Part shown: piece by piece, positions 37,154 through 46,874 of the stretch | How positions within the stretch are numbered: the stretch's first letter is position 1 | How the letters are laid out: every line of letters starts with the position of its first letter | NCBI GenBank assembly: GCA_012295275.1 | Contig: CM022673.1 | Coordinates: 22,826,007 to 22,872,880 of the forward strand | DNA length: 46,874 nt | Direction of reading: 5' to 3' | From: Chrysomallon squamiferum | Taxonomy: Eukaryota; Mollusca; Gastropoda; Neomphalida; Peltospiridae | Notes under the pieces: generated by a model | The model's input: only the letters and a program-made list of their open reading frames with translations | Databases searched by the model: none | Told to the model about the DNA's origin: nothing | Position numbers and translations under genes: made by a program

Positions 37154-38169
37154 CTAAGCAGTGTTTGTAGATGCTAAAGTAATGTATCTAACTGTTCTTG
37201 ACTTGCAATGGAAAATCTGTCTGAAAGCTGTTTTGAAATCCTGGCTGAAAAGGTAATACAGGAATGGATTCATCAAAGAGTTTAGATATGCCAGCCAAAC
37301 AAACAAAATTACAATTATACGCGGAATGACCGTGTATTCAATGGTTACGTCCACCAAAACAAGAACGACAACAGGCAGCCAACAGAAATAGAATACACCG
37401 ATAACTATTGAGAGTGTACGCGCTGCCTTGGTGTTTCCTGTAAAAGCTTTTCTCTTTTTCTTGTCATCCTCCATAACGGTCAAAGATCGGATTGCACTGG
37501 CATGCTCATTTGCCTTCTGGAATATTTTCACGTAGAGGATCAGAATAATCGTCATTGGTACAACAGCAAAATACACAATGTGTACATAGGCACTCCATTT
37601 AGTCTGAAGATACGGACAAATTTTTGCTATCGTAAGACAAAAATCATAATCTTCCAGTCCAATCACGTTCATTCCAGTCCCGAAGTAAACAGCCATAGTA
37701 GACAAAGGAAAAGCCCAGCTGAAAATTGCTGTACATACAGTTATGCAAGGAGTAATTTTCTGATGTATGAAAGGACGACAAACAGCAAGATAGCGCTCGA
37801 CAGAAAGAATGCACAGATTTAAGATGGATATCTGGTTCAAAGTAGCATCAAAAATATTTCTAAAGACACAAACCCATTGTGGCAAATCAAAATTTCCATT
37901 TCATCTTACATAGACGTGAAGAGGCATGACGAAAATTGCCAAATCCATATCTGCTAGAGCCAGAACTGCAACATGGACGTTCTGACGTTTGCGCAGATAC
38001 GGTAATTTGAATATGGATGTTATAACGAGACTGTTACCAGTTATTGTAATAGCCATAAATAATACTGAAATACACAATAGAGATCTGTCTGAGTGTCAGA
38101 CAATGGCGCTGGTGAAGAAGCTGCTAATTCGTTGTAAATAGCTTCACAGTCATATTCCTCGCTGCACAT
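37154..38169 (-). pseudogene. Aminergic-type class A GPCR, single coding exon, pseudogene
   Basis: Starts MCSEEYDCEAIYNEL at 38167-38169, with a TTTTTCAG acceptor 13-14 bases upstream, so a 5' UTR exon probably lies at higher coordinates. Landmarks of rhodopsin-type receptors follow: GNSLVI in TM1, LALAD in TM2, Cys and the amine-binding Asp in TM3 (VCVFRNIFD), ERY for the usual DRY, FCWLP in TM6, WLAYLNS and NPFLYYLF in TM7. The total is about 338 codons. TM5 (HIVYFAVVP) lacks the serines typical of catecholamine receptors, and TM6 has VV after CWLP rather than FF. The ligand class is therefore uncertain, perhaps a trace-amine-like branch. Two lesions: a one-base frameshift at about 38080-38085 before TM1, and an in-frame TGA at 37901-37903 between TM2 and TM3. 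The 243 codons after the stop remain open. Confidence 0.88.
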
Positions 38170-38184
38170 CTTTGTACTGAACCT

Positions 38185-39060
38185 GAAAAAGAAGTCAGTA
38201 AGATACGTGTAAAGATGTACAGTAAATATTTTAAACAAATTCAGAAAAAGAAATACAAAATTCTGTCACAAACAAGAGTCAAACTATAAATATTTGTGAT
38301 TATAATTATAATAAAGTTTGTATTACTAAGAGCTATAAGGATTCCATTTGGATTTTGAAGTGGTTTATCATGTTGGTGTCATTAATATTTAATACAGACG
38401 CATCCAGGGTAATTTACTTGAAAAATAAAATCTCATTTAACTTTAAATAGCGCGTTATTAGTGTTTTCAGATGCAGGATTAATTAATAAAGATGCCTCGT
38501 AATGAATTATTTTTTATATAATCATATCTGGTTAAATACTGAAAATAAGATATATTTGGGTAGATGACTAAATAGTGATAATATAATATACTAGGGTAGA
38601 TGAATAAATAATGATAATACGATATACCAGATTAGATTACTAAATACTGATTATACAATATACTTGGGTAGATGACTAAATACTGATTATACAATATACT
38701 TGGGTAGATGATTAAATTCTTATAATACGATATACGAGATTAGATGACTAAATACTGATTATACAATATACTTGGGTAGATGATTAAATACTTATAATAC
38801 GATATACAAGAGTAGATGACTAAATACTGATTATACAATATACTTGGGTAGATGATTAAATACTTATAATACGATATACTTGGGTAGATGACTAAATACT
38901 GATTATACAATATACTAGGGTAGATGATTAAATACTTATAATACGATATACTTGGGTAGATGACTAAATACTGATTATACAATATACTTGACAGTGTTGC
39001 TAGCAAAATGCAAAATAAAAAATAAAAAATTCAGTTGTATCTGTTATTAACAATTCCAAA
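38185..39060. other. Block-2-specific insertion between GPCR and flank
   Basis: In block 1 the GPCR start codon is followed within about 20 bases by TTGTCGCAAG (near 15019). In block 2 the same sequence comes only at about 39070. The extra 870 bases hold the 36-bp minisatellite and unrecognised AT-rich sequence. Confidence 0.55.
38530..38992. repeat. 36-bp minisatellite with two alternating unit types
   Basis: Units of 36 bases end in ATATACTTGGGTAGA. Type A contains CTGATTATACAAT and type B contains CTTATAATACGAT. From about 38640 they largely alternate, giving a 72-bp higher-order period. The Tyr/Ile/Leu-rich frame on the - strand is a by-product. Confidence 0.93.
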
Positions 39061-40319
39061 GAAAATTAATTGTCGCAAGATTTAAGCATGAAAAAACACT
39101 CGAAATTGAAATATAAACGAAAACTCTTCAACAACGACATCATTGTCAAAAACAAAAACAGCAACTTCAACAACAACAGCAAAACCAACAACATAAAAGC
39201 AGTTTGCATTTATGATAAATACCGTTTTCTATTACATTTATAAAAATTACGGTATTTCTTCATTAAATTATTTAGTCTACATATGCTTTTAAGTCACATT
39301 TATAATTGAAATTATAATACTTACAGCTTTCTACTATACTGCGTTACCTATTTACAGATGCACTGTCGTAAAAGAAAATGAACGTTTTTCCAATATCCAC
39401 AGAATACTGAAATGGTCTTTGTTATTTATTTATTTATTTTAATTTCAGATGGTGCAACACTACTGAAATTCAAAATGAATGCTTTTATATTCGGAAAATA
39501 AACTCCGCCTACTAAATAGTCATGTGTCTATTTTTATTTATCATTTCAATAAATGGAAGACTAGCTATGCTTATTCATCCAGTTATAAATCAGAATGGTT
39601 TCTCGCTCAAGCATCAAATAAGACAGCAGAATAGTTTGGCATTTTACAAACGAAAAATGACAGAATAGTATTTTATAACTGAATTTCTTAGTGTTAGCGA
39701 ACTGTCTTTTATTTACAGAGAGAAATAACGTTGCAGCAACTTTTGTTTTCCTTTTCAATTTTGATTTTTGTTACATGTTATTATTATTTCTAACAGTTTC
39801 AGAATTAGCAGCTTCTTCACCCACAGCTCTGTCTCGTGTATTTCAGCTATGCTTTATAGCTGTACTATAATTAACTCATAATATTAATATTACAATTTCC
39901 TTACATGTTGAAGTTCTGGCTCTAGGTGGTATGGGTCTGGACATTTAGGTCATTTCTTTTCTTAGCCAAATGCATTTAGGAAAGTAACCTTTCTGTTTCT
40001 CACCTTTTCCTCTGACGCAGGAAGGAAGGTTTGTTTAGGGGACAGACATTACACTCCGACTGGGTCATCTGAATATTCCTTCACTGTTAAAGAATTTTAC
40101 AAAATCCAATACATTTCTTTTCTGCTGCTATAAAAAAAGTAATATTTTTTTAATTGAAGAGCTTTTAATTTTCTTTTTAATGGCAATACAAATAATTTAA
40201 TCACTTAAAGATTTAAGGTTTTAGCCGAATTCATATATCTGTTCTTTAATCGTATTTCCTAACGGAACTTAGGAAATCTTCATAATAAATATCGATCATT
40301 TTTTCGAATACCTGGATCG

Positions 40320-40377
<58 letters not shown>

Positions 40378-41876
40378 AATCATTAATTTGATCTTTTTTA
40401 TTATTTATTATTATTAAGGTGTTTAATGTAACTCAGTTTGTTTATGAAATGTTAATAGACGTTTAATGATTTGTATCTTTATTAAAAGGATATTGTGAAC
40501 TTTAATAAAAGACATTTAGGGTTATATGAAAAAATAAAACTATTGTCTAGACAAAATAACTATACGTTAGGTATATTATACAGCAAAGTCAGAGGACGTT
40601 GTTACTCATTAAAACATGTTCTAATGATGTTGATGATGATGATGCTAAAGAGACGAGAACAAAGAACGGTACAAACGAGAACAATATTATTAGTGATAAT
40701 TCAAGGAAATTGAATTACATAAAAATTGCTCTTTTTCTCTTTCTTCTTCTTCTTTTTTTTTAATCATATAAATGCATAAAGTAATTGTTATTTTCAGTGT
40801 AACGGTTCTTATAACTCTACATCTATATCATAAATCATATTACATCGCTGGCATTTATATTTATCATATTTAATTTAATTTATTATTTTTTAAATGGGAG
40901 TCTGCTTTTTAGTTTTCATTTTAATTGCAATAACAATAATTTAATCCCTTAAAGATTCAAGCTTTCAGGCGAATTAATGTATCTGCATTGTTCGTTAACC
41001 GTATTTTCTAATCTAACTGAGGAGATTTTCATAATAAAAATCAGTCATTATTTATTGGAATGCTGGATGCAATATTATAAAAATAAAACATTATTATTAT
41101 TTATTATTATTGCTATTTTATTATAAATATGATTTTTGTTTTTAAGTCGAGTATTTTCCAAACAATTAATAAACTTATAACAAATACAAATTAAACGAAA
41201 TAATCTGTATATCTCTACATTATTATAAAAACGATGGTATTTTTTTTCTCTTTGTTCCTTTTTTTTTTAAATGATATATATATATATATGCATAAAGTAA
41301 TTGTTATTTTCAATATAAATTTTTTTATTAATCAACATCTGCATAATAAATCATTTTACATCGCTGGCATTTATCACATTTTATTTCTATTTTTTCATTT
41401 GATTTATTTTGATATATTTTTCTTTATAAATTATTATTATTAACGAATGAATTTTGCTTTTAAATACTAATATGAACATGAATTACATTCTATTTTACTT
41501 TTATATTCGATCAGAATTATTTAGTGATAATTAATCATTACTAATAGTGTAATTAATTATCCAAATGATTTCATTCTTTATAATTTATTTACACGCTAAA
41601 AATCATTAAGTTACAGATAAGTGTATATTCCTTTTAACTTTTGGTTCAAATAATCTTAGTTAATGCTATTTATGGAAATACTCTGTTTAAGTTTATCAAT
41701 TTATTAATTTGACGTTTGTGTTTTTAGAATTGTCACATATTTGCAGATGGGTTGGGTTATTCTTTTCGATATTAATATTTTTAAAATTATTTATTAATAT
41801 CTTTTTATCAACCGTAATTATTTTGCCAGGTATAAAAGAGGATATTTTTAAACAAGAACAAAATTTAATATAGGAA
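39060..41876. repeat. Non-coding duplicate of 15.0-17.77 kb
   Basis: Upstream flank of the GPCR on its strand; see the partner segment. Contains (ATT)n at 40321-40374. No gene seen. Confidence 0.85.
40321..40374. repeat. (ATT)n microsatellite
   Basis: About 18 ATT units. Confidence 0.95.
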
Positions 41877-43083
41877 TGTACTCATTAAGCAAACTAAAAA
41901 TTATATCGATTTTCCACAAAAGAGTTTCATACTTTATTTATTTGTTTACTTATCCATTTATTCTATCCTGTCTAGTTTGATTGTTGATGTTAAAACAAAA
42001 AAGTCACTAAATAAAATAATTTATTGTGCCATTTCATACACTGGGTTTTTAATATCAGTATTTATTACTTCTTTTCTATTTTATTAATATTATGATGTTT
42101 ATTTATTATGAAATTTTCTGGAAATTTTTAATTAATTGAATTTTGTTTCTTTTACAATTCAGTACCATATAATTCTCTGTATATCTGTGTGTGTGTCTGT
42201 GAATGTGTTTGCGTGTGTGACAATATATATATATATATATATAATAAGCAAACTAAACATCATATGGATCATACTTATCTCCCTTTAGTGATATGTATTC
42301 ACGAGCACAGATTAGAGTTAGGTCCCTTACGTGAGATGTACTCACTAAGTAAACTAAAAATTATATCGATTTTCCAAAATACAGTTTCATACTTTATTTA
42401 TTTGTTTACTTATTTATTTATTCTATCCTCTCTACTTTGCTTGTTGATGTTAAAATAAAAAAAATCAGTAAATAAAATAATGTATTGTGTCAGTTGATAG
42501 AATGGGGTTTTAATATCAGCATTTATTATTTCTTTTGTATTTTATTAATATTCTGATGTTTATTTATTATGAAATTTTCTGGTAATTTTTAATTAATTGA
42601 ATTTTGTTTCTTTTAGAATTCAGTAACATATGTTTCTCTATACATGCGTGTGTGCGTGTATTTGCGTGTGTGTCTATATATACATAAAAAGCAAACAAAA
42701 AATCATATGGATTAGACTTATCTCCCTTTAGTGTTATGTGTTCACGAGCACAGATTAGAGTTATGTCCATTACGAGAGATGCACTGACTAGGGAAACAAA
42801 AAATTCTATCGATTTTCCAGAATACAGGTTGATATACTTTATTTATTTGTTTACTTATTCATTTATTCTATCCTCTCTACTTTGCTCGTTGTTGTTATCA
42901 TAAAAAAATTCAGTAAATAATATAACGTTTTGTTTCATTTGATAGAATGGGTTTTTAATATCAGCATTTATTATTTCTTTTGTATTTTATTAATATTCTG
43001 ATGTTTATTTATTATGAAATTTTCTGGCAATTTTTAATTAATTGAATTTTGTTTCTTTTAGAATTCAGTACCATATGTTTCTC

Positions 43084-43130
<47 letters not shown>

Positions 43131-43554
43131 TTGCATGTTTGTCGATATATATATGTATATACTAAGCAAACTAAAAATCATGTGGATTAGACTGATCTCC
43201 CTTTAGTGATATGTGTTCACGAGCCCAGATTAGAGTTAGGTCCCTTACGTGAGATGTATTCACTAAGCAAACAATTTTTTTTTATCGATTTTCCAAAATA
43301 CAGTTTCATACTTTATTTATTTGTTTACTTATTTATTTATTCTATCCTCTCTACTTTGCTTCTTGTTAAAATAAAAAAATTCAGTAAATAAAATAACGTT
43401 TTGTTTCATTTGATAGAATGGGTTTTTAATATCAGCATTTATTATTTCTTTTATATTTTATTAATATTCTGATGTTTATTTATTATGAAATTTTCTGGCA
43501 ATTTTTAATTAATTGAATTTTGTTTCTTTTAGAATTCAGTACCATATGTTTCTC

Positions 43555-43615
<61 letters not shown>

Positions 43616-44037
43616 ATGTTTGTCGATATATATATGTATATACTAAGCAAACTAAAAATCATGTGGATTAGACTGATCTCCCTTTAGTGATATGTGTTCA
43701 CGAGCCCAGATTAGAGTTAGGTCCCTTACGTGAGATGTATTCAGTAAGAAAACAACTTTTTTTTATCGATTTTCCAAAATACAGTTTCATACTTTATTTA
43801 TTTGTTTACTTATTTATTTATTCTATCCTCTCTACTTTGCTTGTTGATGTTAAAATAAAAAAATTCAGTAAATAATATAACGTTTTGTTTCATTTGATAG
43901 AATGGGTTTTTAATATCAGCATTTATTATTTCTTTTGTATTTTATTAATATTCTGATGTTTATTTATTATGAAATTTTCTGGCAATTTTTAATTAATTGA
44001 ATTTTGTTTCTTTTAGAATTCAGTACCATATGTTTCT

Positions 44038-44085
<48 letters not shown>

Positions 44086-44513
44086 TTGCATGTTTGTCGA
44101 TATATATATGTATATACTAAGCAAACTAAAAATCATGTGGATTAGACTGATCTCCCTTTAGTGATATGTGTTCACGAGCCCAGATTAGAGTTAGGTCCCT
44201 TACGTGAGATGTATTCACTAAGCAAACAATTTTTTTTTATCGATTTTCCAAAATACAGTTTCATACTTTATTTATTTGTTTACTTATTTATTTATTCTAT
44301 CCTCTCTACTTTGCTTGTTGTTGTTAAAATAAAAAAATTCAGTAAATAAAATAACGTTTTGTTTCATTTGATAGAATGGGTTTTTAATATCAGCATTTAT
44401 TATTTCTTTTATATTTTATTAATATTCTGATGTTTATTTATTATGAAATTTTCTGGCAATTTTTAATTAATTGAATTTTGTTTCTTTTAGAATTCAGTAC
44501 CATATGTTTCTCT

Positions 44514-44557
<44 letters not shown>

Positions 44558-44984
44558 TTGCATGTTTGTCGATATATATATGTATATACTAAGCAAACTA
44601 AAAATCATGTGGATTAGACTGATCTCCCTTTAGTGATATGTGTTCACGAGCCCAGATTAGAGTTAGGTCCCTTACGTGAGATGTATTCAGTAAGAAAACA
44701 ACTTTTTTTTATCGATTTTCCAAAATACAGTTTCATACTTTATTTATTTGTTTACTTATTTATTTATTCTATCCTCTCTACTTTGCTTGTTGATGTTAAA
44801 ATAAAAAAATTCAGTAAATAATATAACGTTTTGTTTCATTTGATAGAATGGGTTTTTAATATCAGCATTTATTATTTCTTTTGTATTTTATTAATATTCT
44901 GATGTTTATTTATTATGAAATTTTCTGGCAATTTTTAATTAATTGAATTTTGTTTCTTTTAGAATTCAGTACCATATGTTTCTC

Positions 44985-45039
<55 letters not shown>

Positions 45040-45471
45040 TTGCATGTTTGTCGATATATATATGTATATACTAAGCAAACTAAAAATCATGTGGATTAGA
45101 CTGATCTCCCTTTAGTGATATGTGTTCACGAGCCCAGATTAGAGTTAGGTCCCTTACGTGAGATGTATTCACTAAGCAAACAATTTTTTTTTTATCGATT
45201 TTCCAAAATACAGTTTCATACTTTATTTATTTGTTTACTTATTTATTTATTCTATCCTCTCTACTTTGCTTGTTGTTGTTAAAATAAAAAAATTCAGTAA
45301 ATAAAATAACGTTTTGTTTCACTTGATAGAATGGGTTTTTAATATCAGCATTTATTATTATTTTCTTTTGTATTTTATTAATATTCTGATGTTTATTTAT
45401 TATGAAATTTTCTGGCAATTTTTAATTAATTGAATTTTGTTTCTTTTAGAATTCAGTACCATATGTTTCTC

Positions 45472-45518
<47 letters not shown>

Positions 45519-45952
45519 TTGCATGTTTGTCGATATATATATGTATATACTAAGCAAACTAAAAATCATGTGGATTAGACTGATCTCCCTTTAGTGATAT
45601 GTGTTCACGAGCCCAGATTAGAGTTAGGTCCCTTACGTGAGATGTATTCACTAAGCAAACAATTTTTTTTATCGATTTTCCAAAATACAGTTTCATACTT
45701 TATTTATTTATTTATTTGTTTACTTATTTATTTATTCTATCCTCTCTACTTTGCTTGTTGATGTTAAAATAAAAAAATTCAGTAAATAAAATAACGTTTT
45801 GTTTCATTTGATAGAATGGGTTTTTAATATCAGCATTTATTATTTCTTTTGTATTTTATTAATATTCTGATGTTTATTTATTATGAAATTTTCTGGCAAT
45901 TTTTAATTAATTGAATTTTGTTTCTTTTAGAATTCAGTACCATATGTTTCTC

Positions 45953-45999
<47 letters not shown>

Positions 46000-46425
46000 T
46001 TGCATGTTTGTCGATATATATATGTATATACTAAGCAAACTAAAAATCATGTGGATTAGACTGATCTCCCTTTAGTGATATGTGTTCACGAGCCCAGATT
46101 AGAGTTAGGTCCCTTACGTGAGATGTATTCACTAAGCAAACAATTTTTTTTATCGATTTTCCAAAATACAGTTTCATACTTTATTTATTTGTTTACTTAT
46201 TTATTTATTCTATCCTCTCTACTTTGCTTGTTGATGTTAAAATAAAAAAATTCAGTAAATAAAATAACGTTTTGTTTCATTTGATAGAATGGGTTTTTAA
46301 TATCAGCATTTATTATTTCTTTTGTATTTTATTAATATTCTGATGTTTATTTATTATGAAATTTTCTGGCAATTTTTAATTAATTGAATTTTGTTTCTTT
46401 TAGAATTCAGTACCATATGTTTCTC

Positions 46426-46472
<47 letters not shown>

Positions 46473-46829
46473 TTGCATGTTTGTCGATATATATATGTAT
46501 ATACTAAGCAAACTAAAAATCATGTGGATTAGACTGATCTCCCTTTAGTGATATGTGTTCACGAGCCCAGATTAGAGTTAGGTCCCTTACGTGAGATGTA
46601 TTCACTAAGCAAACAATTTTTTTTTATCGATTTTCCAAAATACAGTTTCATACTTTATTTATTTGTTTACTTATTTATTTATTCTATCCTCTCTACTTTG
46701 CTTGTTGTTGTTAAAATAAAAAAATTCAGTAAATAAAATAACGTTTTGTTTCACTTGATAGAATGGGTTTTTAATATCAGCATTTATTATTTCTTTTGTA
46801 TTTTATTAATATTCTGATGTTTATTTATT
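41877..46829. repeat. Satellite array, about 475-bp unit, ten or so copies
   Basis: A unit of 471-484 bases repeats head to tail. Its most conserved box is GTGTTCACGAGCCCAGATTA, starting at about 43212, 43693, 44167, 44639, 45121, 45601, 46081 and 46554. Two more diverged units lie at about 42297 and 42747, and a partial one begins at 41877. Each unit includes a (TG)n tract of variable length, an AATTCAGTACCATATGTTTC segment and TTTATTTGTTTACTTATT. The array starts where homology with block 1 ends (17770) and stops at about 46829. The leftmost units are the most diverged and the right ones nearly identical, as expected for local homogenisation. No tRNA or rRNA similarity seen. Confidence 0.95.
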
Positions 46830-46874
46830 TGAAATATTCTATTTTACTAAAGCAATACGTAACTGAAGTACCAA
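46830..46874. other. Edge of satellite array
   Basis: Unit similarity stops within a TTTATTTATT tract; the last 45 bases are unrelated and too short to interpret. Confidence 0.6.

Noticed and set aside
37502-37822. 106-codon + strand frame inside the GPCR
   Set aside because: Antisense shadow of the receptor coding sequence.
38081-38085. Intron in place of the GPCR frameshift before TM1
   Set aside because: Only one or two bases separate the two frames and no GT-AG pair fits; a simple indel explains it.
38530-38992. CRISPR-like array
   Set aside because: The units are contiguous with no unique spacers, the genome is eukaryotic and no cas genes are present; it is a minisatellite.
43206-46736. 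Recurrent 61-62 codon frame in the satellite (starting at 43206, 43687, 44161, 44633, 46548) as a repeated gene
   Set aside because: The frame opens with GTG rather than ATG, exists only because the satellite units are homogenised, and is broken in other units by length changes in the poly-T run. Its second half is low-complexity TTTATTT sequence.

Overview
The window looks like AT-rich, intron-bearing animal DNA full of microsatellites, decayed transposons and recent duplications. Genes have short phase-matched exons, extracellular modules and GT-AG introns, so it is not bacterial or viral. A mollusc, plausibly a cephalopod, is my best guess from this texture and the gene types; that is inference, not a direct reading.

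The backbone is a segmental duplication of about 8 kb. Block 1 (about 3.44-11.33 kb) and block 2 (about 24.44-31.98 kb) each hold one intact six-exon gene on the + strand. Both encode a secreted protein of 379 residues: signal peptide, PAN/Apple-like domain, Sushi/CCP domain, then a GON domain split over three exons. The GON domain is known mainly from the C-terminus of ADAMTS9/20 and worm GON-1 proteases; here no protease is attached. A third, decayed GON-only relative lies on the - strand between them (22.4-23.4 kb).

Downstream of each gene the two blocks share more sequence, but rearranged. Block 2 carries an aminergic-type GPCR pseudogene (37.15-38.17 kb, - strand) with one frameshift and one premature stop. 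Block 1 keeps only its first 13 or so codons (about 14.96-15.0 kb), because an inversion breakpoint inside a trinucleotide microsatellite removed the rest. Non-coding flanks stay alignable (13.43-14.92 kb inverted against 32.05-33.84 kb; 15.0-17.77 kb against 39.06-41.88 kb), and a third copy of part lies at 21.17-21.86 kb.

Mobile elements: broken Ty3/gypsy pol fragments (1.15-2.04 kb), a core-deleted Tc1-like transposon (about 2.58-2.88 kb), a long palindromic element (4.42-4.66 kb), a Tigger/pogo remnant inside intron 2 of gene 1, a hAT MITE (23.66-23.99 kb), and a nearly complete hAT transposon (34.19-36.62 kb) with a perfect 8-bp target duplication and two frameshifts. An unidentified, decayed coding stretch lies on the - strand at 20.4-21.2 kb. 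The right end (41.88-46.83 kb) is a satellite array of roughly 475-bp units, each with an internal TG microsatellite.

Only the two PAN-CCP-GON genes look functional. Their amino-acid differences are clustered, with long identical stretches beside highly replaced ones, which suggests diversification of an extracellular protein after duplication.
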